Shown: positions 17,400 to 28,113 of the stretch, one piece after another
Layout: the number at the start of each line of letters is the position of its first letter
How positions within the stretch are numbered: position 1 is the first letter of the stretch
NCBI GenBank assembly: GCA_028829895.1
Contig: CM054181.1
Location: 46,779,759 to 46,843,758, forward strand
Reading direction: 5' to 3'
Source of the DNA: Sinotaia quadrata
Lineage: Eukaryota > Mollusca > Gastropoda > Architaenioglossa > Viviparidae
DNA: 64,000 bases
Translations under genes and position numbers: made by a program
Notes under the pieces: model-generated
What the model was told of the DNA's origin: nothing
Databases searched by the model: none
What the model saw: the letters and a program-made list of their open reading frames with translations, nothing else

Positions 17400-17690
17400 A
17401 ATTAATTTGCTTCAAAATAATATTTCAAATATAATCATAATAATTTAAAATAGTAATAATACTTATGACTTTATAACTAATTTTCTAACTTAAATTTCAG
17501 ACACATAGCATCAAAATCCTCAAATTGCTGGTTATGCAATTCCTAGTCTAGTTTGTCACACGCTCTGGCTACTGTAGGTTTGCACAAAATAATAGTGTCT
17601 GGTGAATGGACCCAAGTCACATGGTCAGCGTCCACTCAAATGGGAGGATGGACATTTCAACCAAGTAAAAGATTACTGTAAAAGGCTGGA
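17400..17690 (-). repeat. Dispersed repeat family 2, copy 1
   Basis: Matches 26640-26950 in reverse complement: CAAATTGCTGG, GCAATTCCTAG and TAGTGTCTG recur in the same order over about 170 nt, with more diverged AT-rich similarity beyond. This is probably an unclassified interspersed element. Confidence 0.65.
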
Positions 17691-19850
17691 AGAACACATA
17701 AAGAGGTGCATTAAAGAAAGCCAAAATTAGATTACCACGAGTGTCTCCTAAAGAGTATCTATTTTCCTATAGTAATTTTCCAGACAAACTAATTATGTCT
17801 TTTATACCTGTTTGGGGAATGTTTTCCATGGGTTTTTAATTCAGGATTTATTGCCAGCAGAACGTTAGTGTCATGGTTTCTCTAGCCTGTTACTGTTCAA
17901 ATTAATATTTCTTTATTCCACAGCTTGTTATTGGTTTTACATTATTCAAATTAATAAATAGTAATGAATGTTTGAATGAGAGAGAGTGTGAGAGTGCTCT
18001 CCCACTTTTCCTCATCTCTCTAAATTGTCTGATTGAGTGCAAGTGACATTGTTCGGCTGCACAATCGTAAACAATGCATGAAAGGAGGAACAGTTTTGTT
18101 TTATCTGCAGCCTGGTAAACTGGTACAAGTTGACTGACCACAGCTAAGAAAAGGCTGATCACTCATCTATCATCCTTGAACTTTGTTGCAGCCTGACCAG
18201 TTCGAAATCAAGACTGTTCATGCAACTGTCTCTATGCATTGTGACCCAACTGAAAGAAAGGTTGCTTGTCTCAAGTGTTGTATCTATATTCCAATGTCTG
18301 CATCTAGAAGTCGTCAAACATGACCAGAGACTACACACTGATGCTGTTTTCAAACTGATGGGACATGTGCTCTTGTAATCTGAATGGAAAGTTAAGTCTA
18401 AAACATAAACTCTCAAAAGACATTGCGATACAAGGCATTGTTTTACCAAACATTAGCATTGCTATACCTGTGCATGAACACTCATTTGTGATGAGTTTTA
18501 AAAGGCTCATTTTATTTTAATTCTTTAGACACTACTCCACTATTTTTATATTTTATTTTCTTTATTAAATTCTTTTAACTTTATAATCCTGACTCTTTGT
18601 ATATCAATCCGTTATGTCATATATGTATTAGTCATAGGATTAGAATTCACCAGAGAGGTCTGGGGGCTTAGAGCTAGATGTTAATTTTATGTGCTTACCT
18701 TAAGACTAGACTATTTGTGATTATTCATTTCTGTTGTGCATCAATTTATTGTTTGTGTGCGCATGTCTTAGAAACGGGGTTAGTTTCCAGAAATGGGCAG
18801 GGGAGTAATTAACCAGCACTTCATTTTTCTCGTCTTTCTTTCCTCCTATGCTCACAACAATCATCCACTATCAATTCGTTTATTAGGCTGTTCATTCCAC
18901 TATCTACAGTTGGAACGACTGATGTAACTAGACACGCCCTATCTCTGGTGTTGACCAGTCATGTCATTTGTGACCTGCATGGTTTCTTTCTAAAGCTGTG
19001 AGGTAAGGGAAAAGTGAGTGTTCCCACAATACTAATATTTATGGTCGCTCACCAATACGTGAGACATAAGTGTAGTTTGGGAAAGACCATAGGAAATGTT
19101 GATGATACATTTTTGATTCTGTTTTGTACAACTATGTACTTTTGTGTCAGTGTGGATGCGAAAAACACCACAGTACAATATTTCCGATCACCTGTGTTAA
19201 ACTCACGGGGTTATCTGGGTTACCCAATGGAGCAGCACTCATAGATTTAAAACCCGGCGCTCTTTATAGTGTTTTATTTATGATAGGCATAGTTGTAAAT
19301 AGCCGATATCCAATTCTATGTAGGGTTTTCTGTTTGTCATTTGTAAGCATGTTAGAGCAAACCTACTGTAATGTCAGTCACGCTCAGTGGATTCTGAGGT
19401 GCCGCTAGGTTGCATGGAGCCAGCGCGATCCTTGGTCGATCAATTTGATCCCTCCACTGTCACAAGAAGTATAAAGTGCGGAGGTCTTGTTGGTTTTTTT
19501 TAGTATTCCAAAGCGAGTCTAGCGTGTAAAGCAAAATACGATTTCTTTCACGCACTAGTAGATCTCTTTAACGCTTTAGTGAAAAATAAACCTCGACAAA
19601 TAAAATGAGAATAAAGCATAAAATCATGCGTACACTTACTGAATGTTCGTATGTCTCAATTGCTGCAGTGTTGGGTTTAAGTTCTGTTCCCATTATATGC
19701 CGTGACACGGTACCTGTCTCATCTTATGTCTTTCTCTTACGTGCTTTTGGGTGAAAGGATGAGGATTTAGAGAAAGACAGTCTATATTACAAATACATAG
19801 AACTTGAAAACACGGGAACTGTACACCGTGTGCAGAGTCATGCAGCACTG
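17691..19850. other. Non-coding stretch, nothing identified
   Basis: Only short ORFs (17902-18162 and 18159-18449 minus, 19014-19408 plus), none with a recognisable motif. Transposon debris is likely but not shown. Confidence 0.45.
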
Positions 19851-20192
19851 AAATTCACTCACCAAACCCATTGCTGAAATGAATCACCAAATTCACTCAT
19901 CAAATCCATTATTAAAATGAATCACCAAATTCACTCACCAAATCCATTATTAAAATGAATCACCAAATTCACTCACCAAATCCATTATTAAAATGAATCA
20001 CCAAATTCACTCACCAAATCCATTACTGAAATGAATCACCAAATTCACTCACCAAATCCATTACTGAAATGAATCACCAAATTCACTCACCAAATCTTTA
20101 CTGAAATGAATCACCAAAATCACTCACCAAACCCATCACTGAAACAAGTAACCAAATTCACTCACCAAACCCATCACTAAAATGAGTCACTC
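19851..20192. repeat. 38-bp minisatellite, ~9 copies
   Basis: Unit CAAATTCACTCACCAAATCC plus ATTATTAAAATGAATCAC, diverging at both ends. Confidence 0.93.
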
Positions 20193-20432
20193 ATTATTTC
20201 CCCAACCAAATATAGTACACAAATTTATAGTTAAGATAGTGCTTTAACAAACATTCGTGCAAACTACATATTTCATTCACAAACTTCAGCGAATTCGACT
20301 CCAGATTTGAAGCACCAAATGCCAACACTCGCTTCATTTATCATAACCATGGCAATCAATTCAATCACTAAGTCCAGACACCAAGCTCAATCAAAAAATT
20401 CATGCTCCACGTTCAAGTACTTTCTTTGATGA

Positions 20433-20675
20433 TTTTAACTTGTGCATTTTAAACTTTTGTCTATTCAACACATAAGACTTGTGCATTTTAAACTTTTGTC
20501 TATTCAACACATAGACTTGAGCATTTTAAACTTTTGTCTATTCAACACATAAGACTTGTGCATTTTAAACTTTTGTCTATTCAACACATAGACTTGAGCA
20601 TTTTAAACTTTTGTCTATTCAACACATAAGACTTGTGCATTTTAAACTTTTGTCTATTCAACGCATAGACTTGTG
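20433..20675. repeat. 37-39 bp minisatellite, ~6 copies
   Basis: Unit CATTTTAAACTTTTGTCTAT plus TCAACACATA(A)GACTTG(T/A)G. Confidence 0.93.
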
Positions 20676-21054
20676 CTTGTATCGAAAAATGAATAAGCTT
20701 AAAACTTCGAGATATAGGACCGGCCAGCACTGTGTAAACGATTGTTCAGTCTGCAGTGTGTGTACATGCGACTGCCTGTGTCAGGCCGTTTTAATTGCAC
20801 TTGTCAGAGATTGGCGTGATTTGAAATGACAAGTGCATGTTATTGCGCCTTAGACTCTGGCACATATTGTCAAATCGCGGTAGCGGAAATGCACCAGGAG
20901 TGGTAAAACAATAAAAATAGGAATTAGACAACTAATTGTTAGTTTAGTCACGAACGCGCATATGCAGAGTTTTTAATAGTAAAGTTTAATTGTTGGTAAG
21001 GACAACATTGCTAGTTTTCGACCTGATTGTATATATTGTAAGAAGTTATAGTTG

Positions 21055-21612
21055 AAGTGTGTTTCTTTACTGTTACAGTTTTATATTTAAACTATGTTAT
21101 TTAGCGTTACAGTTTTATATTTAAAGTATGTTATTTAGTGTTACAGTTTTATATTTAAACTATGTTATTTAGTGTTGCAGTTTTATATTTAAACTATGTT
21201 ATTTAGTGTTACAGTTTTATATTTAAACTATGTTATTTAGCGTTGCAGTTTTATATATAAACTATGTTATTTAGTGTTGCAGTTTTATATATAAACTATG
21301 TTATTTAGTGTTACAGTTTTATATTTAAACTATGTTATTTAGTGTTACAGTTTTATATTTAAACTATGTTATTTAGTGTTACAGTTTTATATTTAAACTA
21401 TGTTATTTAGTGTTACAGTTTTATATTTAAACTATGTTATTTAGTGTTACAGTTTTATATTTAAACTATGTTATTTAGTGTTACAGTTTTATATTTAAAC
21501 TATGTTATTTAGCGTTACAGTTTTATATTTAAACTATGTTATTTAGTGTTACAGTTTTATATTTAAAATATGTTATTTAGTGTTACAGTTTTATATTTAA
21601 ACTGTTATTTAG
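21055..21612. repeat. 34-bp minisatellite array 1, ~16 copies
   Basis: Unit GTTACAGTTTTATATTTAAA plus CTATGTTATTTAGT, with few substitutions. Confidence 0.93.
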
Positions 21613-21654
21613 CGAGAGGAGGGATGGTAGTGTACAACTTATAAACTGCGTTGC

Positions 21655-22060
21655 TTTAGCGTTTGAAATTAACTTGAACTGTGTTTCTTTAGCGTTACGA
21701 TATATACTTCATCTGTTTCTTTTGTGTGAGAATGCATACATGAGCTGTGTTTCTTCAACGTTAGAATACATATGTCAGCTGTGTTTCTTTGGCGTTATAA
21801 TGTATACTTCAGCTGTGTTTCTTTGGCGTTATAATGTATACTTCAGCTGTGTTTCTTTGGCGTTATAATGTATACTTCAGCTGTGTTTCTTTGGCGTTAT
21901 AATGTATACTTCAGCTGAGTTTCTTTGGCGTTATAATGTATACTTCAGCTGAGTTTCTTTGGCGTTATAATGTATACTTCAGCTGAGTTTCTTTGGCGTT
22001 ATAATGTATACTTCAGCTGAGTTTCTTTGGCGTTATAATGTATACTTCAGCTGAGTTTCG
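21655..22060. repeat. 34-bp minisatellite array 2, ~11 copies
   Basis: Unit GTTATAATGTATACTTCAGC plus TGTGTTTCTTTGGC. Same period and same GTT…TTTAGC ends as array 1, so the two are probably diverged relatives. Confidence 0.92.
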
Positions 22061-22074
22061 TTAATGGAGAATGT

Positions 22075-22345
22075 ATACGTGAGTTGTGTTTCTTTAGTCT
22101 GAGAATGCATACTTTAGTCTGAGAATGCATACTTGTTCTGTGTTTCTTTAGTCTGAGAATGCATACTTTAGTCTGAGAATGCATACTTGTTCTGTGTTTC
22201 TTTAGTCTGAGAATGCATACGTTAGTCTGAGAATGCATACTTGTTCTGTGTTTCTTTAGTCTGAGAATGTATACTTGAGCTGTGTTTCTTTAGTCTAAGA
22301 ATGTATACTTGTTCTGTCTTTCTTTAGTCTAAAAATGTATACTTG
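22075..22345. repeat. Array 3: 54-bp composite (34 + 20 bp) minisatellite
   Basis: Unit combines TCTGAGAATGCATACTTTAG (20 bp) with TCTGAGAATGCATACTTGTT plus CTGTGTTTCTTTAG (34 bp). Its last units revert to 34 bp. It shares GTGTTTCTTT with array 2. Confidence 0.9.
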
Positions 22346-24136
22346 TTCTGTGCAAGATGCATAAATACCACTCCCGAGTAAAATTAAATTGCTCTGGATA
22401 AACCGAGGCCCGTGTTAGGATTTTCCACCAAGGAAGAGGCAGAATAGGTACGTCTGATTAAGTATGAATTATAAATTGTAACAATAATTTTTTTCTAAAC
22501 CAGATTTTATTATATTTTGTTGAATTCTGTTTATTCTTGTATAAATGGTTGTGATTAGAATGATTTGAAACGTGTAATTTTATTCTCATTGTTAAAGAAT
22601 CAAATACACAAATGTAAAGAAATTTAATATGAGAAACTAGTATGGGATTACAGATTTTAGGACTTGTAAAACACAAGCTGATGTATGCAAATACTATTGT
22701 ATGTCCATAGCTTCAAAAGTCGCTTGTCTAGTTGCTTGGCTACCACCAAGAAGTCCTAGTTGCCTGAGAATGTATGGACAAGGAATGCTAGTCACTTGGC
22801 TACCACCAGTTTGCCCAAAGAAATCCTAGTTGGTTGAACATACAATGGAACAGACAGTGGCAGGAATCACATTGGACAGAGGGTACCGAACACTGTGTTG
22901 GTGTTGCACATGACAATATGGTTTGTGATGCAGAGTATTTCTGAACCAGGAGAAGTTGTCTGGGAGACAACTTCGGTGAGAGAAACTCGTGTGTGACAAG
23001 GTGCGTACTTCTCAAGTGAAAGGTATGATGAAAACGGATGTACCAATAACAGAGTGGGTGACTTGTGTGTTAAAGTCAACACCTTAACTCTGGATTAAAG
23101 TGTGATTATTTCCTTGAAGGAGAACTTAAGCAAGAGGGCTATCATTATAAGCTGTGCAAAGTAACTGTGTTTTGTGTTACAGTATTGCATCAAAAACTGT
23201 GACTATTCAGGAATACATGAACCTGACATTACGCCAGTGTATATAAAGAAACGTTTTTCCAGGCTTGGCATCTGTAACCCGTATTTGTCTACCACCAGCC
23301 ATACCACAGAGACAGAGACCACTGCACGCAAAGACATATCAGGTGAATCGTATTTGTGTTCGTTCGTGTATCTGTGTTTCTTTAATTTCTGTAAATTTCT
23401 AAAACATTCTGATTCTTCTTTTTATAGTCATTTGTATGATATAATTTTTCTGACTGATTAAAATTCCTAGTAATTGTTCTATGGAATTAATTAGTGAATG
23501 AGATGTTGATAATATATTTTGATTGATTGAATTCCTAGTAATTGTTCTATGGAATTAAGTAATGGCTAATGGTTTTCTAATTAATGAGATTTTCTAATGA
23601 GTATTGAGAGATCTGTGTTCTCTGTAATTTTGCCTTAGTGTGACTGATGAGATTATATCAATTGTAACTTGATTTTATTTATTTATTTATTTTTTATAAA
23701 ATGTTGAATTTTACCTATCTACTCTCGTTGTTTCTAAGGAGGGGTAAATGTGCAGGTAACGGGTGGGAACTCTGCCAAATGACGTAACGATTGACGATAA
23801 GACGGTCAAGCACATTGTTTAGGAATAGGCCCTGTTCTAATATTGGGAGTATGTGTGGGGCGAGAATAAAGACACATTGACTGACAGGGTAGTTCAGCTA
23901 GCGACTTTATTCTGGACAAGTAACACCTGGGAAGGGAGATGATTAGACGACATTTCTCAGGGCTTGACTTAGTCACTCCCGATCGCAAATGACGAAGACC
24001 CCATCGAGGGTGATTGTGATTAATAATTGCGAGAGAGAATTATTAATGTATGTAGAGAATTAATTATTAATAAAAAATTATATCACATAATTAAACAAGA
24101 CAATCAATACTTGTTGCCTTCACTCTACTGCTCACG
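22346..24136. other. Non-coding stretch, nothing firmly identified
   Basis: About 22690-22830 contains a loose duplication (GGCTACCACCA…AGTCCTAGTTG). No coding signature found. Confidence 0.45.
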
Positions 24137-24145
24137 TGTGTGTGT

Positions 24146-24227
<82 letters not shown>
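24137..24227. repeat. (TG)n microsatellite
   Basis: About 45 TG units with one TA interruption. Confidence 0.97.
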
Positions 24228-24230
<3 letters not shown>

Positions 24231-25015
24231 ATCAGACATGGTAGGCTCACTCAGTCTCGGTACACCCTCTCTCAGGCACCTCAGACCGCACGCACGCGTA
24301 CACATAACAACAATCTATCAAATGTAAACAGGAAAAAATCGTAACAAATAGTATTCTTGGTAGAAGTAACATTAATATTAGTAACATTAGTAAAATAGTA
24401 GTGATAGTAGTAGCAGAATGTCGGTGGTGGTAGTAGTGGTTGTAGTTATTGTTGTTGTAGTAGTAGTAAATGGTTGTGGTAGTAGTGGCCTAGATAGTAG
24501 TAGGAGCCAGGTCAATAGAAAAATAGAAATGGTCGTTGTAACAACAGTAGTAGTGTGCATTAATAACAGTGCTTTCTATTTTTTTTTTTTTGTGTGTGAA
24601 TGTTCTTCGTTTCGTCCGATAAAACGTACTATTATAACGATAACAAAAACTAAGAACTAGTCATAAGTTCATATTTTTTCTTCGACATGGTCTATCCAAA
24701 CCTCATGTTGAGCTCTTTTATGCTGTCACATAAGGCTAGTGAACGGAGGTGGAGGGAAATGGGTGCCGGAGTTGACACCAAAAAAACTTAAGTGCTATCC
24801 AAGAAATTGTTGATAGTGGACATTAAACTTATAAATCAGTCAAACCTCTGCCTACGTTCTAATTTCAAGCGTCGATGTTGTTACCGTACTTAAGCAAAAG
24901 TGTGCACAAAATCTCAACACCTTCAAGCTATGTAATTCCATGGACAGAACTGGCATTGATAATGCATTTCAAGACTGTCTTCTACCAAGAATCCAAAAGG
25001 CCTTAACGCAGCTTG
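24228..25015. other. Non-coding stretch with GTA/GTT trinucleotide tract
   Basis: Imperfect TAG/GTT repeats at about 24366-24490, a T-run near 24580, otherwise nothing seen. Confidence 0.55.
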
Positions 25016-25220
25016 TTGCGAATTGCTAATATGCAGTCATTCGGTATAATACGCAGACTGTTGCGAATTGCTAATAATTTTATGATGTCATTCGGTATAA
25101 TACGCAGATTGTTGCGAATTGCTAATATGATGTCATTCGGTATAATACGCAGACTGTTGCGAATTGCTAATATGATATCATTCGGTATAATACGCAGCCT
25201 GTTGCGTCCTTCGGTATAAT
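25016..25220. repeat. ~45-bp minisatellite, ~4 copies
   Basis: Unit TGTTGCGAATTGCTAATATG plus ATGTCATTCGGTATAATACGCAGAC. Both strands happen to be open. Confidence 0.9.
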
Positions 25221-25385
25221 ACGCAGCGAATTTGCACGACACAAAATTCAACGTCTGTTGTGAAATAGTAAAAACTTAAGTACAGTGTACTACGCAGCGA
25301 ATTTGCACGACACAAAATTCAACGTCTGTTGTGAAATAGTAAAAACTTAAGTACAGTGTACTACGCAGCGAATTTGCACGAAGCA
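25221..25385. repeat. 71-bp tandem repeat, 2.3 copies
   Basis: Starts ACGCAGCGAATTTGCACGAC at 25221, 25292 and 25363. It shares the ACGCAG border with the preceding 45-bp array. Confidence 0.93.
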
Positions 25386-25770
25386 AAATTATTTGAAATG
25401 TATTTATTTTAGCGGTATACGTGTTATTATCTATTTGTAAATCATAGAGCGTTGGTTTTCTTTCAATTGTAATACTAGCCCACAAGGATTATCATAAAAC
25501 GAACAGCAAATATATACTGAACTCTGGTCGCTAAGAATGAAATAATCAGATCACGATGGTAAATTATTTCATGCGAGTGTGGCTGCATTGTTAATGGAAC
25601 GTTTTTAAACATATATACATTCAATTCACTTCCTGAGCAATATTTTATGAAATGATAATGAAATAATGCTTTTAAAACAAAATAAAATCATTCAGATTCA
25701 ACTTCACCAAAACTCACCATTTCCGTGACGGAATTTGTCACATGTACATTATCAGTAGCCAGGGTTCGCA

Positions 25771-26136
25771 TTAAGTATTTCCCTTTTGGATGACGTGCTG
25801 TTTCAACTCAAGTGTGTCCTGCGTAAATTGCCTCACAGCTGATGGATTTGCCTTGTGAACACCGGAGGCATGTATCACGTAATTATCACTGCGGCCTTGC
25901 CGTACATTCAATAATGTGTCAGGTGCAACTTTTATTGCCTCTGCATGAAATCCCGAAATGGTTTTAAGTTTTCTAACATAATTTATAAATGTATTTCCGT
26001 TGTCTACATCCACTACAAAGCGACCTCTGCGTTTCTATTCAGATTTTTCAATTTGAAGGATATTCGTTGCGCAGTTATGAACTGCAATAAAAGCGTTTAA
26101 ATATTTTACTTCAATTCCTTCTAGGCAAAAACAACA
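25771..26136 (-). pseudogene. Unidentified coding relic, one in-frame stop
   Basis: One minus-strand frame from about 26136 to 25771 (stop TAA) is interrupted only by a TAG near 26037. It reads as real protein: CCFCLEGIEVKYLNAFIAV, then GRFVVDVDNGNTFINYVRKL, then SGFHAEAIKVAPDTLLNV and YVIHASGVHKANPSAVRQF. Residue mix and hydrophobic spacing look coding. I do not recognise the family. Upstream, a shifted frame continues protein-like (TFRVPVCGNNAHQITSAQLL), suggesting a longer decayed ORF. Most likely from a mobile element; a host pseudogene is possible. Confidence 0.45.
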
Positions 26137-26639
26137 CTGAGCAGTTGGGCGCTGGTTATTTGATGAGCATTATTGCCACAAACGGGCACTCGAAATGTAA
26201 CGTGGACGTGCTGGTTCAGTTTTGACTACAAGGAAGCAGTAAGTTACATTCGCAATAAGGGGAAACCGAAACGACTTTTGTGACTGTCTGCAGAAAATTA
26301 TAAGCACACGGCATGTCAGTGTATAAAATTCAACAGAGCGGCCTTGACACTGGTTGTTAAATAGATATCATACGCTATGTAATTATTCTATGGTATGGTA
26401 AATATACATACATATATATATCGTTTGGCATGAAAGTGTTGCTTGATATATGTTAATGTTATGGTAAGTGTGTATTTCATATTATATCGTAAGTAGGGCC
26501 TATGTATTGTGCGACAAATATCTCCACTCCTTTCTTTATTTGTCACTTGTTTCCATACACTTTTACTTATGATATATTTTTGTGATGAAATTTGTAGAGC
26601 ACTTTTATTTATGTGTTCTACCAGCCATCGACAATAATT
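26137..26639. other. Non-coding stretch, AT-rich
   Basis: The right part contains ATA-rich runs; nothing else identified. Confidence 0.5.
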
Positions 26640-26960
26640 TGTTTACTTGGTTGGCATGTCCAGCCTCCAGTCTGAGTGGATGCTAACCAGGTGACACGAG
26701 TCCACTCACACAGACACTAATATTGTGTGCCAACTTACAGCAGCTTGAGTGAGTGACAATCTAGTCTAGGAATTGCAATACCAGCAATTTGGGGGTTCGA
26801 CGTTAGATTTAATTAAAGTGTCAGAACTACAAGTGAGAATACTGGCTATAAGAATTAAAGTAACAAATTCACAACTATTATTACTATTTTAAATTACTAT
26901 GATTAGAATCCAAATATTATTATGAATTAAAATGATTTTCTCTTTTGAGTGACTTAATAA
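26640..26960 (+). repeat. Dispersed repeat family 2, copy 2
   Basis: Counterpart of 17400-17690 in the opposite orientation, sharing CTAGGAATTGC, CCAGCAATTTG and CAGACACTAATATTGTG. Confidence 0.65.
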
Positions 26961-27854
26961 AACATGAAGTGGGCTGACATGCCATAACTATATAATTTAT
27001 AATGTTAACAAAGGCATATTTTGACAATGATAAGACTTTCCAAAATGTCTTCAGCACAGTTGTATTTGGCTCTTATTTTCAAAATGTAATGGACAAAAGA
27101 AATGATGCCTGAATAAAATTATTCTTATGACTGTAAAACTGCTGTCTGTTGTATTCTCACAGTACAGTATGACTGAACTGTATCATCACTCTTGGTGAGT
27201 TCCTGCAAATCAGGCCCAGAATAATCATGACTGTTCTTCATAATCACATTAAGGATTCAATTTAACTGTAGATATTTACAGAGAGATATATTAGAGTACA
27301 TGACCAATTTGATGGACTATGAATCTTCATAACTGACCCATTGACTATACTTCAACAAAAGGTTGTGGTATAATATTATTCTGCGACTATCATTAGATTT
27401 ACACTCTTTACAGGAAAACAAATGAAAACTTAAATTTTTTCTTACTGTTCTAATGAAAACTGAAGCACATAAAATTTAAAGTTTTGTATGAAAATAAATG
27501 TGCATTTTCTTTTTTGCACAAGACGCTGAAGGCACATGCTGCTAGAAAAACCCACCACCACCACCACCACCACCAAAATCTCTCTTCAAGCTTGACGCCT
27601 TGTTCCTATTCTAATAACATTAATAAAAAGTATACAGATAAACTCCTTCTTACCTCCTTCATTGATACTTTGCCTCCACACATTTCTCCCACTTTTGAAG
27701 CACCTAATCGTGCACTGTTTTGATACATCTCAAAATATTCTTATTTAGTTTACATGCTTTCCATTTTATTCTTTGACGATGCAACATACATGCATAAAAT
27801 GCCTTTAAGTATTGCATGTATATGGATCTTCTGCTTATTGTTTCTCTTGCCTAG
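26961..27854. other. Upstream region of the HtrL-like gene
   Basis: No TATA-type promoter can be assigned. A (CAC)n stretch at 27552-27574 is the only simple repeat. The short ORFs have no signature. Confidence 0.5.
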
Positions 27855-27905
27855 AATTGATGTCTTAGTGAAGAGCCACTGTTTGAAAGGTCCAGACTCT
27901 GTCCA
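27855..27905 (+). other. Probable 5' UTR exon start of the HtrL-like gene
   Basis: A pyrimidine-rich run ending TTTCTCTTGCCTAG (AG at 27853-27854) lies 51 nt before the start ATG. It could be the acceptor of an upstream non-coding exon or a trans-splice site. This is a sequence pattern only; a transcript would decide. Confidence 0.35.
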
Positions 27906-28113
27906 ATGGCGACAACAGAAAAATGTGCTTGGCTGATTCAACGTTGGAAACAATGGCCAAGACGGCGTCGAGTGGTCATGGTCGTGGCCATGATGGCCGT
28001 GGTTATGTTATTCTTGCTGTACAAAAGGTACGCCACGCAGACGACAGAGTGGCTTCAGCAAGCGAAGGATAGCTACATGGCCATAATGTGGACTGGATTT
28101 GGACCCGAACGTG
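27906..28113 (+). CDS. HtrL-like gene, exon 1 (cytosolic tail, membrane anchor, stem)
   Basis: 208 nt, residues 1-69 plus the first base of a glycine codon. It encodes the basic tail and single anchor (Val/Met/Ala/Leu-rich, residues 23-39). The donor follows GAACGTG as GTAGGTG. Reading on past the donor in frame reaches a stop only 27 nt later, which supports splicing here. Confidence 0.85.

Noticed and set aside
20433..22345. CRISPR-like array
   Set aside because: Units are contiguous tandem repeats without unique spacers, in a eukaryotic context.
27754..27936. 60-codon ORF overlapping the HtrL-like start
   Set aside because: Different frame, lies mostly in the presumed 5' UTR/intron and ends inside exon 1.
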